From JAHEFT01 sp963700705 (GTDB lineage Bacteria > Pseudomonadota > Gammaproteobacteria > Xanthomonadales > SZUA-36), in contig CAVOYQ010000018.1 in NCBI GenBank assembly GCA_963700705.1, positions 1-64,000 on the forward strand: DNA of 64,000 nucleotides. The letters run 5' to 3'. Within the stretch, counting starts at the first letter, position 1. Each line of letters starts with the position of its first letter. The translations under genes and the position numbers were made by a program. The notes below the pieces were generated by a model that saw nothing but the letters and a program-made list of their open reading frames with translations, made no database searches and had not been told where the DNA came from. Shown here one piece after another: positions 7,098 through 15,033 of this stretch.

Positions 7098-8141
7098 ATG
7101 AACCAGATTGCCCCACTAGCGGTGGTCCTGCACGAGGCCATCGGGCCAGATGCGCGCGCTGACGAACTGGATACGCTGGTGCAGGCAAAGCAGGTATCCG
7201 CCGCACTCCATGATCTTGGTTGGCGCGTTTCCACGCTGCAAACCAGCCTTGACCTTGACGCGACGTCGGCTGGTATAACAGAACGCCAGCCGGGTATCGT
7301 TTTCAACCTCGTTGAATCGCTTGGCGGCGACGGCAGGCTGATTCACTTCATCCCTGCATTGCTGAGCTCCTGCAATGTGCCGTTCACCGGATGTCACAGC
7401 GATGCTGTCTACCTCAGTTCCCAAAAGGAACTGGCCAAGAACTGGATGCGATTGAACGGCATTCCGACCCCGGTATCCCTGGCTTCAGCCGGAGAAAAGC
7501 CGGTCGCTGATACGCGCTGGATCGTGAAGTCGCTCTGGGAGCATGCGTCCTTCGGCCTCGATGACGGCTGCGTGGTTCGTGGTTTCGATGCCGCCCGTGC
7601 GCGGATCGAAGAAAGCGTAGCCCGTTATGGCGGCGAGTGGTTTGCCGAGCAGTTCGTAGAGGGCAGAGAGTTCAATATCTCTGTGCTGGAACAAGCCGGC
7701 AAGCCGTTTATCCTGCCGATGGCGGAAATCAGCTTTTCCGGTCTTCCGCCCGGCAAGCCAAGAATAGTGGGTTACGCTGCCAAGTGGGATGAGGACTCAT
7801 CTGAATACCAGGCAACGCCCAGGTCTTTTCCGAAACTCGCCGCCGGCCTGCGCGAAGCGCTCGAACGGGTGGTACAGCAGTGCTGGAAGTGTTTTGGGCT
7901 GCGGGGTTATGCCCGGGTCGACATCCGGGTTGACGCGCAAGGAACCCCGTGGGTTCTGGAGGTCAATGCCAATCCCTGCCTGTCGCAGGATGCGGGCTTT
8001 GCCGCTGCAGCGCGGCTGGCGGGAATCGGCTACGAGCAGCTGATCGGGCTGGTCGTGGATGCAGGGCTTAAAACAGGATTGCCGCCGGGTTTGGCGGCCA
8101 ATGAACGACCACAGCATTTTATCTCACAGGGCAGGACCTGA
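7098..8141 (+). CDS. ATP-grasp ligase, D-Ala-D-Ala ligase-like (second of two)
   Basis: A 347-residue protein. I place the start at the ATG at 7098 (MNQIAPLAVVLHEA). The same frame runs upstream to 6966, but those residues come from the inverted-repeat element. It carries FNLVESLGGDGRL near residue 70, a second substrate-binding stretch VPFTGCHSDAV, the ATP-binding WIVKSLWEHASFGLDD, EGREFNISVL, and the metal site RVDIRVDAQGTP followed by LEVNANPCLS. It is diverged from the first ligase, so the two probably catalyse successive or different bond formations rather than being a recent duplication. The next gene starts 3 bases after its stop. Confidence 0.8.
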   Translation: MNQIAPLAVVLHEAIGPDARADELDTLVQAKQVSAALHDLGWRVSTLQTSLDLDATSAGITERQPGIVFNLVESLGGDGRLIHFIPALLSSCNVPFTGCHSDAVYLSSQKELAKNWMRLNGIPTPVSLASAGEKPVADTRWIVKSLWEHASFGLDDGCVVRGFDAARARIEESVARYGGEWFAEQFVEGREFNISVLEQAGKPFILPMAEISFSGLPPGKPRIVGYAAKWDEDSSEYQATPRSFPKLAAGLREALERVVQQCWKCFGLRGYARVDIRVDAQGTPWVLEVNANPCLSQDAGFAAAARLAGIGYEQLIGLVVDAGLKTGLPPGLAANERPQHFISQGRT

Positions 8142-8144
8142 ACG

Positions 8145-9908
8145 ATGTTTCGCATTCACAAGGTGTTTGACGTAACAACGCCAACCAACCGCCAGATTCT
8201 CAGCCAGGTCCAGGCCATGCTCAGGATCCAGTTCAATGAACTTAGTGAGAAGGACATCGCCAAGTTGCCCGCGCAACTGGCCAATCCGCTCAAGTACCGT
8301 TTTCAATCCATACTGCTGGTCGCTGAAGACGGGGATGCCACGGTTCGCGGATTCGCGATGCTGCTGCACGCCCCGGACCTGAACTTCTGCTACCTCGATT
8401 ACATCTGTGCCGGCCGGGGTGAAACCGGTGGGGGAATCGGCGGAGCCCTGTACGAGAGGGTGAGGGAAGAGGCCTGGCAACTGGGAGTGGTTGGTATTTT
8501 CTGCGAATGTTTGCCTGACGACCCGGCGCTGTCGCCCGACCCTGCCATTCGCAAGCAGAACATGGCCCGTCTGAGGTTTTACGAGCGCTTCGGCGCCCGG
8601 CCGCTCGCGAATACCGCATATGAAACACCGCTGACGGAAAACGACACCGATCCACCGTACCTGGTATTCGACAACCTCGGGCAGAGTGACAAGCCGCTCA
8701 AGCGGACTCAAACCCGGAAAATCATCCGTGCCATCCTGGAACGCAAGTACGCGGCTCTCTGCCCGCCTGAATATATCGAAAAGATCGTCCGGTCGGTCAA
8801 GGACAACCCGGTCAGGCTTCGAGAACCTCGCTATGTGAAAGCCGTCGCTGATGTAAACGACCTGCGTCCCCGGCAACGCCTGATTTCTTTGATCGTGAAT
8901 GACCAGCACTCGATCCACCACGTCAACGACCGCGGTTACGTCGAAGCGCCCGTGCGTATCAAATCGATTACCTCGGAACTGGACCGGACGCAGTTGTTTG
9001 AGCCGGTCAAGCCGCGAAATTTCGGGATCGGTGTCATCGAGCAGGTGCACAAGCCCGAATTCGTACACTTCCTGCGCAAGGCCTGCGCCAGCGTGCCGCC
9101 GGGCAAATCGGTTTACCCTTACGTTTTTCCGGTGCGTAACCGCGCCAGGCCACCCAAAGAACTGCCCTTGCGCGCCGGCTACTACTGCATCGATACATTC
9201 ACTCCGCTGAACGCCAATGCCTACAAGGCAGCACGGGGTGCGGTAGATTGCGCGCTGACCGGCGTCGACAGCCTGCTGGACGGCGGCCGCGCCGCCTACG
9301 CGCTGGTAAGGCCTCCGGGCCACCATGCCGAATACGAGGCTTTCGGCGGGTTTTGCTATTTCAATTCATCAGCAATTGCTGCTCACCATCTGAGCAAGCA
9401 GGGCAAAGTCGCGTTGCTGGATATTGATTACCACCACGGGAACGGCGCACAGGATATTTTCTATCGCCGCCGCGATGTGTACACCATCTCCATCCATGGA
9501 CACCCCCGTTACAGCTATCCATACTTCTCCGGTTTCGAAGACGAAAAAGGCGAAGGGGAGGGCAAGGGTTACAACCTGAACCTGCCATTACCTGAAAATA
9601 TCGACGGGGAAAGGTACCGGAAGGAACTGGCGATCGCGCTCGATAAAATCCGGAAATATGCCCCCCAGTTCCTGGTCCTGGCGCTCGGTCTGGATACCGC
9701 AAAGGGCGATCCGACCGGTTCGTTCCAGTTGATGGCCAAGGATTTCCGCGAAAACGGCCGCTTGATTGGCGGGCTTGGCCTGCCGGTCCTGGTGGTGCAG
9801 GAGGGCGGGTACAAAACCCAGACCCTGGGTATCAACGCAAGACATTTCTTCGAGGGGCTCTGGCAGGGCATGAACGGCAACGAACCAAAGGCCCACCGTC
9901 GCAAATGA
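8145..9908 (+). CDS. GNAT acetyltransferase fused to class II HDAC / acetylpolyamine amidohydrolase
   Basis: A 587-residue two-domain enzyme. Residues 1-180 are a GNAT fold with the acetyl-CoA loop RGETGGGIGGALYE (91-104) and RLRFYERFG near 142-150. Residues about 265-575 are a histone-deacetylase-like zinc amidohydrolase: RPPGHHAEYEAFGGF (389-403, catalytic His pair), DIDYHHGNG (426-434, zinc ligands Asp428 and His430), ALGLDTAKGDP with zinc ligand Asp517, and the catalytic Tyr556 in QEGGY. All key residues are present in both halves, so one polypeptide could both add and remove acetyl groups from an amine. It is the last intact gene of the kamA operon. HDAC-family bacterial enzymes act on acetylated polyamines and lysines; the substrate here is not known. 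Confidence 0.85.
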   Translation: MFRIHKVFDVTTPTNRQILSQVQAMLRIQFNELSEKDIAKLPAQLANPLKYRFQSILLVAEDGDATVRGFAMLLHAPDLNFCYLDYICAGRGETGGGIGGALYERVREEAWQLGVVGIFCECLPDDPALSPDPAIRKQNMARLRFYERFGARPLANTAYETPLTENDTDPPYLVFDNLGQSDKPLKRTQTRKIIRAILERKYAALCPPEYIEKIVRSVKDNPVRLREPRYVKAVADVNDLRPRQRLISLIVNDQHSIHHVNDRGYVEAPVRIKSITSELDRTQLFEPVKPRNFGIGVIEQVHKPEFVHFLRKACASVPPGKSVYPYVFPVRNRARPPKELPLRAGYYCIDTFTPLNANAYKAARGAVDCALTGVDSLLDGGRAAYALVRPPGHHAEYEAFGGFCYFNSSAIAAHHLSKQGKVALLDIDYHHGNGAQDIFYRRRDVYTISIHGHPRYSYPYFSGFEDEKGEGEGKGYNLNLPLPENIDGERYRKELAIALDKIRKYAPQFLVLALGLDTAKGDPTGSFQLMAKDFRENGRLIGGLGLPVLVVQEGGYKTQTLGINARHFFEGLWQGMNGNEPKAHRRK

Positions 9909-10402
9909 CCGAAACAGCTGGCCTGGCGCACGGAAGTAAAACCAAGCGACGCGCCCGCGGTGCAGGCGCTGGTTGAGCGAACCGGTTTCTTCTCCCGGGA
10001 GGAACAGGACGTTGCGCGTGAACTGGTGGATGAGACCCTCGCAGCGCGGACCTGCCAGCGGCTATGAATTCGTGTTTGCCGACCTGCCGGGTGAGCCGGG
10101 AGAAATTACTGGGCTACACCTGTTACGGCCTGATACCGGCTACGCAGTCGAGTTACGATTTGTACTGGATTGCCGTGGCTCCTTCGCAGCAGGGTAAGGG
10201 ACTCGGGCGACGGCTACTGCGTGAAACAGAGCGCCTGGCCGTCGAATCGGGCGCCACCCAGATGTATGCCGAAACGTCCGGCCGGCCCCAGTACGCACCG
10301 ACCCGTGCGTTCTATGCACGCATGGGTTACCAGGTAGCTGCTTCGCTGAAGGATTTCTATGCGCCCGGCGATGACAAGGTCATCTTCGCCAGGCGCCTGT
10401 AA
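9905..10402 (+). pseudogene. GNAT-family N-acetyltransferase, broken by two or three frameshifts
   Basis: Conserved GNAT sequence is spread over three frames. WRTEVKPSDAPAVQALVE to DETLAA is in the frame of the preceding gene, directly after its stop. GPASGYEFVFADLPGEPGE follows in a second frame (shift near 10045). GYTCYGLIPATQSSYDLYW, the CoA loop QQGKGLGRRLL and FYAPGDDKVIFARRL follow in a third (shift near 10115). The ATG at 9905 overlaps the upstream TGA but is out of frame with the WRTEV segment. Rejoined, it is a normal stand-alone GNAT of about 160 residues. The position suggests it once belonged to the kamA operon. Confidence 0.75.
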
Positions 10403-10409
10403 AGCCCGG

Positions 10410-11185
10410 TCAGGAACGGTCGTCCGGAATGTCCACGCGTCCCTTTGACATCGCGGACGTCAATTTCACCGCTGCCATCACGCTCCACCCGGAAATCACC
10501 GCCTATCCTGGTGGCTGAAATATCCCCGGAAGAGTCACGCTCCACGATAAAGTTCTCTCCGACATCCTTGAAACTGATATCACCGGAGCTGTCGCTGACG
10601 ACCAGCACGCGTTCCTTCGATATCCGACCCGCGGATGTCACCCGAACTGTCGGATTCGATGGTCACACTGCGCTTGATGTCATTCAGTTCGATGTCACCT
10701 GATGAATCCTGAACCGTAATGGGGCCCGTGGAATCCTCGATATCGATATCACCGGAGCTGTCCTTGACGGTTAGCGCGCCAACCCCTCTGATGTCGATAT
10801 CGCCCGAGCTGTCTCTGACGTCCAGGGCGATGTGGTCAGGCACTTCCAGTTCCAGGTCGAGGTAGACGTAGCTCATACCCGTCAGCGACCAGTCGCTGTC
10901 AACGCCGGGTAAAACGACACCGATCTCAGCCCGCTTCCCGCCGCTGGCCTCAACCCGGGATTCTTCCATCCACTCTTCCTTTGACGCGCAAACTTTGCCT
11001 TTGATGACGGCCTGGGTGCTGCCTGAAACACCCTTTACCCGCAGGTCGCCGGCAACTGCCATGACCGCCAATTCTGCGCTGCCGGCCAGATCCAGTGTCT
11101 GGCTGATGTCTTTTGAGTATTTGCAATCGGAGGCCTGCAGGCTGAAAGGCAACAGCAGGACAAGCGGCAGAAAATAGCTTTTCAT
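10410..11185 (-). CDS. exported DUF4097-type repeat protein with DSSGD repeats, two frameshifts
   Basis: Starts at the ATG at 11185 with an AAAGGAG ribosome-binding site and a clear signal peptide (MKSYFLPLVLLLPFSLQA). After an N-terminal domain come at least seven tandem repeats of about 19-21 residues built on DSSGDI (DSSGDIDIRG, DSSGDIDIED, DSSGDIELND, DSSGDIRGSD, DSSGDISFKD, DSSGDISATR, DGSGEIDVRD), the pattern of DUF4097/GIN-type beta-helices. The frame shifts near 10630 and again near 10435; reading across both gives a natural end VDIPDDRS and stop at 10410. Probably a periplasmic structural or adhesive protein; function unknown. The shifts lie in repetitive sequence. Confidence 0.7.
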
Positions 11186-11254
11186 GGGGGTCGCTCCTTT
11201 GTAGGGTTCAAGGCATTTAATGATTTGACGCCACAACCCGGCCAGAGGTTTAGT

Positions 11255-11669
11255 TCAGTCGTAATCCACGTTGCGGAGTTTCTTGATCGAGGCACGCTTT
11301 TTCTTGGATTCGAGCCGTTTTTCCCGGGCGCCCCGGCTTGGCCGCGTTGGAATCCGTTTGCGGCGGGTCCGCGTCGCCTCCAGCACCAGTTCACGCAATC
11401 GCTCGATCGCTTCCGCCCGGTTTTTTTCCTGGGTCCGGTGATTCTGCGCCTTGATGACGACCACGCCAGCCGCGGTGATCCGTTGATCACTGCTTTTCAA
11501 CAGGCGTTCCTTGACCGGGTCCGGGAAGCGAGGACGCGTTGATGTCAAAGCGCAGGTGGATGGCGGACGAGACTTTGTTCACGTTCTGACCGCCCGCGCC
11601 TTGCGCGCGGATCGCGCTCAGCGTGATTTCCTCGTCGGCAATGGATATCCGTTCGTTGATGTAGACCAT
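11255..11669 (-). CDS. arfB: peptidyl-tRNA hydrolase ArfB (ribosome rescue), frameshifted
   Basis: The N-terminal part carries the catalytic GGQ of class I release factors in its typical ArfB setting (AIRAQGAGGQNVNKVSSAIH) and LRFDI. Near 11525 the frame changes; the rest continues as VKERLLKSSDQRIT, GVVVIKAQNHRTQEKN and the basic tail (KKRASIKKLRNVDYD) that sits in the mRNA channel. Deleting one G within CCCGGACCCGG restores a 137-residue protein of normal length. ArfB frees ribosomes stalled at mRNA ends. The ATG overlaps the upstream gene's stop (TAATG), so the two are cotranscribed. Confidence 0.85.
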
Positions 11670-11932
11670 TACGGCGCCGTTTTTCGCCGCTTTTGCAGGT
11701 AAATCCGCACCATCCCGACCAGGCTGATCAATATCCAGAACACTTCGATGACAAAGGCCGAGAGGTTGAAGTCGAAATACAGCGAAACCATGATAAAGGC
11801 CGCGCCGAGGCCATTCGGCGAGGTGTAGCCAAGGCTGTTTGCGGACATTTTTCCGATCTGGACCAGGAAATAACTTCCCACGATCAGGATCACACCCAGG
11901 TTGCCGATAACATCATGTAAGGGGTAATTCAT
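11669..11932 (-). CDS. CBU_0592-family small membrane protein
   Basis: An 87-residue protein with three hydrophobic segments (about 9-27, 38-55 and 58-78) and a basic C-terminus (LQKRRKTAP). The sequence, with SLGYTSPNGLGAAFI, matches the family of small membrane proteins annotated as CBU_0592-type. Function unknown. It is immediately upstream of arfB with overlapping stop and start. Confidence 0.65.
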   Translation of the reverse strand: MNYPLHDVIGNLGVILIVGSYFLVQIGKMSANSLGYTSPNGLGAAFIMVSLYFDFNLSAFVIEVFWILISLVGMVRIYLQKRRKTAP

Positions 11933-11990
11933 TTTTACTTCCCGCGGTTAAGGCCCGGTCACTGGCTTTGTTCATGATACCGGATATTCA

Positions 11991-12020
11991 TGCACCGTCT
12001 CAGTGCACCATTCCGGTGCG
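11991..12020 (+). promoter_or_regulatory. two overlapping NtrC-binding sites upstream of glnK
   Basis: TGCACCGTCTCAGTGCA at 11991-12007 and TGCACCATTCCGGTGCG at 12004-12020 both fit the NtrC dyad TGCACC-N5-GGTGCA, sharing their TGCA. They lie about 150 bases upstream of a sigma-54 promoter, a normal enhancer distance. Between them and the promoter is a short palindrome GCGGCCATGGGCCGC (12117-12131) of REP type. Confidence 0.8.
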
Positions 12021-12156
12021 CGCACGTTTCCTGAGCATTTCCTGCGCAGGGAAGAGCGGGTAATGGGCGGGAATGAATTTCGTCGCGCGTGTGGGAGTGA
12101 CCCGGGAACGCAGCATCGCGGCCATGGGCCGCTCCAACATCCGTGGGCTCATTTCT

Positions 12157-12172
12157 TGGCACGAAATCTGCA
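12157..12172 (+). promoter_or_regulatory. sigma-54 promoter of glnK-amtB
   Basis: TGGCACGAAATCTGCA keeps the invariant GG (12158-12159) and GC (12170-12171) with exactly 10 bases between. It sits about 45 bases before the glnK ATG. Confidence 0.85.
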
Positions 12173-12215
12173 TCTACAGTGCTGTTCAATCAGTTCCCAC
12201 TTCGCAGGAGTACCC

Positions 12216-12554
12216 ATGAAACTGGTCACAGCGATCATCAAGCCATTCAAACTCGACGACGTGCGGCAAGCCCTGCATGAAGTCGGCATAGCCGGAATTA
12301 CGGTGACCGAGGTAAAAGGCTTCGGGCGGCAGAAAGGCCACACCGAGCTTTATCGCGGCGCGGAATACAACGTGGATTTTCTTCCCAAGCTGAAGCTGGA
12401 AACAGCCTGTACGGATGAAATGGCCGAGTTGGTGGTCGAAGCCATCCAGCGCACCGCCGCCACGGGAAAAATCGGGGACGGCAAAATCTTTGTCAGCGCC
12501 CTGGAAGAAGTGATCCGCATTCGCACCGGTGAAACCGGACCACAGGCCATTTAA
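12216..12554 (+). CDS. glnK: nitrogen regulatory protein P-II (GlnK)
   Basis: 112 residues starting at the ATG at 12216 behind GCAGGAG; a longer open frame upstream crosses the promoter and is rejected. It has the P-II start KLVTAIIKPFKLDDVR, the T-loop GHTELYRGAEY with uridylylation site Tyr51, and TGKIGDGKIFV of the B-loop. P-II trimers sense 2-oxoglutarate, ATP/ADP and glutamine, and GlnK docks onto AmtB to close it. It is followed 23 bases later by amtB, the standard pair, and is controlled by NtrC and sigma-54 sites upstream. I call it GlnK rather than GlnB because of that pairing. Confidence 0.95.
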   Translation: MKLVTAIIKPFKLDDVRQALHEVGIAGITVTEVKGFGRQKGHTELYRGAEYNVDFLPKLKLETACTDEMAELVVEAIQRTAATGKIGDGKIFVSALEEVIRIRTGETGPQAI

Positions 12555-12577
12555 GTCAGTTTTTCGGGAGTTTAAGA

Positions 12578-13840
12578 ATGGAAACGCAGATTTTTGAATT
12601 GCAGTACGCGATCGACACGTTTTATTTCCTTGTCATGGGCGCCCTGGTCATGTGGATGGCTGCCGGGTTCTCAATGCTCGAAGCCGGGTTGGTCCGGGCC
12701 AAAAATACCACGGAAATCCTGACCAAGAACATTACCCTGTACGCGATCGCATGTTTCATGTACCTCGCGTGTGGCTATGCCATCATGTATGACGGTGGCT
12801 GGTTCCTGGCCGGGATCGAGGCGTTCAACCTGGACGATGTGCTGGCCACGTCGGCGGAAAACGGTTTTGACGGTGACGCAGTCTATTCCCGGGCCTCGGA
12901 CTTCTTTTTCCAGGTGGTTTTCGTCGCAACGGCCATGTCCATCGTTTCGGGCGCAGTGGCAGAGCGGATGAAGCTCTGGGCATTTTTTGTCTTCGCCATC
13001 GTCATGACCGGGCTTATCTATCCGATGGAAGGTTCCTGGACCTGGGGCGGCAAGGAAGTATTCGGCCTGTTCAGCCTGGGTGACGATTTCGGGTTCAGTG
13101 ATTTTGCCGGTTCGGGTATCGTTCACATGGCCGGAGCCGGCGCCGCGTTGGCCGGAGTGCTGCTGCTCGGTGCGCGCAAGGGCAAATACGGACCGGAGGG
13201 CCAGGCTTATGCGTTGCCGGGTGCGAACCTGCCGCTGGCCACGCTGGGCACGCTGATCCTCTGGATGGGCTGGTTTGGCTTCAATGGCGGTTCAGTGCTC
13301 AAACTGGCTGACGCGGCCAATGCCCACAGCGTCGCGATGGTGTTCCTGAACACCAATGCAGCGGCAGCCACGGGGCTGATCGGAGCGCTGGTGGTCGCGC
13401 ACTTCAAGTTCGGCAAGGCGGATCTGACCATGGCCCTCAACGGCGCACTGGCGGGACTGGTGGCCATCACCGCAGAGCCTTCCACACCAACCCCGTTGCA
13501 GGCGTCACTGTTTGGCCTGGTGGCCGGCATCCTGGTGGTCTTCAGCATCCTTGCACTGGACAAATTGAGGATTGATGATCCGGTCGGCGCAATCTCGGTA
13601 CATGGCGTTGTGGGCTTTCTTGGCCTGATGCTGGTGCCGGTGACCAACGATGGAACGACCTTCCTCGGGCAATTGGTGGGCGCGGCAACGATCTTTGGCT
13701 GGGTGTTTGTGACCAGCCTGGTGACCTGGCTGATCATCAAGGCGGTAATGGGTATCCGGGTGAGTGAAGAAGAGGAATATGGCGGGCTGGATATCGGTGA
13801 ATGCGGCCTGGAAGCCTATCCGGAGTTCACTGCTTCCTGA
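12578..13840 (+). CDS. amtB: ammonium transporter AmtB
   Basis: A 420-residue protein with about 11 membrane segments. Signatures include FSMLEAGLVRAKNTTEI near the N-terminus, the pore region FAGSGIVHMAGAGAAL with the first pore His, SVHGVVGFLG with the second pore His, and the cytoplasmic C-terminal GLDIGECGLEAYPEF that contacts GlnK. There is no cleavable signal peptide of the E. coli type. It brings in ammonium at low external concentration. A GGAG lies 8 bases before the ATG. Cotranscribed with glnK. Confidence 0.96.
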   Translation: METQIFELQYAIDTFYFLVMGALVMWMAAGFSMLEAGLVRAKNTTEILTKNITLYAIACFMYLACGYAIMYDGGWFLAGIEAFNLDDVLATSAENGFDGDAVYSRASDFFFQVVFVATAMSIVSGAVAERMKLWAFFVFAIVMTGLIYPMEGSWTWGGKEVFGLFSLGDDFGFSDFAGSGIVHMAGAGAALAGVLLLGARKGKYGPEGQAYALPGANLPLATLGTLILWMGWFGFNGGSVLKLADAANAHSVAMVFLNTNAAAATGLIGALVVAHFKFGKADLTMALNGALAGLVAITAEPSTPTPLQASLFGLVAGILVVFSILALDKLRIDDPVGAISVHGVVGFLGLMLVPVTNDGTTFLGQLVGAATIFGWVFVTSLVTWLIIKAVMGIRVSEEEEYGGLDIGECGLEAYPEFTAS

Positions 13841-13860
13841 GTATTTCCGGAGACAGGTTC

Positions 13861-13920
13861 ATTCGCGATTGAAATCGCTCCTACGGTTGGCGACAGCGTA
13901 GGAGCGGATTCATCGCGAAA
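13861..13920. repeat. REP-type palindrome
   Basis: ATTCGCGATTGAAATCGCTCCTACG is mirrored by CGTAGGAGCGGATTCATCGCGAA across an 11-base loop. GTAGGAGCGG...TCGCGA is the core of a REP family widespread in pseudomonads and xanthomonads. It lies between amtB and the convergent LysR gene. Confidence 0.75.
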
Positions 13921-13960
13921 GATTTGACGAATCACGACGATCACCTTTCGGTGCGATTTT

Positions 13961-13990
13961 GCCCGGGCTTTGAGTCCCGGGCTTTTTTTT
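13961..13990 (+). terminator. Rho-independent terminator of glnK-amtB
   Basis: GCCCGGG, loop CTTTGAGT, CCCGGGC, then eight T. The T tract abuts the stop of the convergent LysR gene. Confidence 0.85.
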
Positions 13991-14939
13991 ATTCCGGCTG
14001 TCCGGCGTGCCACGGGGAATCCGGCATGCTGGCTTCCTCCGCGACTTCCACGAAAGCCCGCGCCTGGGCGGACAGGTACTTGCCCCGGCGCATCACGGTT
14101 CCATAGCTTCTTTTCGGAAAATAGTCGCTCATGTTCTTGGCCACCAGCTTGTCGTCATCGCGCAGGCAGATTCCGGTCACGATGGAAATCCCGAAACCCA
14201 GTTCGACGTAGCGCTTGATGACCTCCCAGCCGCCAACCTCGAGGGTCACGTTGAACGGCACCTGGTGTTGCTGGAACACGCGGTCCACCATCCGCCAGGT
14301 CGTGAGCCGGCGTGGCGGCAATATCAGTCCGTAAGGCGCAATATCTTCAATGGTCACCCGCTCACGATCCGCCAGGTCGTGACCCAGCGGCATGATCAAT
14401 GCGGGTTCGAACGAGTAAACAGGCTGGTAGCTGATGTCGGACGGCACATCCAGCATCGAGCCGATGGCCAGGTCCACCTCATCATCGCGGATCATTGCGA
14501 GCCCGTCCCGCCCGGTCACGTTGCGCAGTTGCACGTGAATGTTGGGGTAACGCTCCCTGAACTGCTTCACCAGCCTGGGCAACAGGTAGATGATGGTTGA
14601 TTCACCGGCGGCAATCACCACCTCGCCGCTTTCCAGGTCGCCTTTCATTTGCCGGTTGAAGCGCGCATTGAGGGTGTCGAGCCCCTCGACCAGGGGCCGC
14701 GCTATTTCGTACAGCTCCTGGCCTTCGCGGGTCAGGTTGATCTTGGGCCCATGGCGTTCAAACAGCATGGTGTCCAGTTCGCGCTCCAGTGCCCGGATCT
14801 GCAAACTGATGGCGGGCTGGCTCAGGAACAGCTGTTCGGCGGCATCCGTCATTTTCCCGCTCTTGGCCACCGCGCAGAACGCGCGGAGCTGTTTGAGCTG
14901 GTTACCCTTGTAATAAAAACGGGGTGATTTGTTTTTCAA
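13989..14939 (-). CDS. LysR-family transcriptional regulator (CysB-like)
   Basis: 316 residues. The N-terminal winged HTH is LKQLRAFCAVAKSGKMTDAAEQLFLSQPAISLQI (split here at residues 15-48), with the usual FERHGPKINLTREG. The effector domain begins near residue 108 (GEVVIAAGES) and contains VDLAIGSM and LGFGISIVTGICL, similar to CysB/Cbl-type sensors of sulfur-linked ligands. The target is unknown; it is divergent from no gene, and the dehydrogenase upstream on the same strand ends 94 bases away. The C-terminal 20 residues are Pro/Glu-rich and variable. Confidence 0.85.
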   Translation of the reverse strand: MKNKSPRFYYKGNQLKQLRAFCAVAKSGKMTDAAEQLFLSQPAISLQIRALERELDTMLFERHGPKINLTREGQELYEIARPLVEGLDTLNARFNRQMKGDLESGEVVIAAGESTIIYLLPRLVKQFRERYPNIHVQLRNVTGRDGLAMIRDDEVDLAIGSMLDVPSDISYQPVYSFEPALIMPLGHDLADRERVTIEDIAPYGLILPPRRLTTWRMVDRVFQQHQVPFNVTLEVGGWEVIKRYVELGFGISIVTGICLRDDDKLVAKNMSDYFPKRSYGTVMRRGKYLSAQARAFVEVAEEASMPDSPWHAGQPE

Positions 14940-15033
14940 TAGCCTTGCCGCATCAATAATTAACCAGAGCTTATATTAAATAGTTGTTCATGCGGTGTGT
15001 CAAAGATACAGATCAGGTTCTGAGCAGAACCAT

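Noticed and set aside
5856..8141. The two ATP-grasp genes as cell-wall D-Ala-D-Ala ligases (ddlA/ddlB)
   Set aside because: They are diverged from each other and from Ddl outside the fold motifs and lie in an operon with an aminomutase and a deacetylase, not with mur/fts genes.
8124..9326. 400-residue open frame antisense to the GNAT-deacetylase gene
   Set aside because: The plus strand encodes an enzyme with all catalytic motifs; the antisense frame is a by-product of GC-rich codon use.
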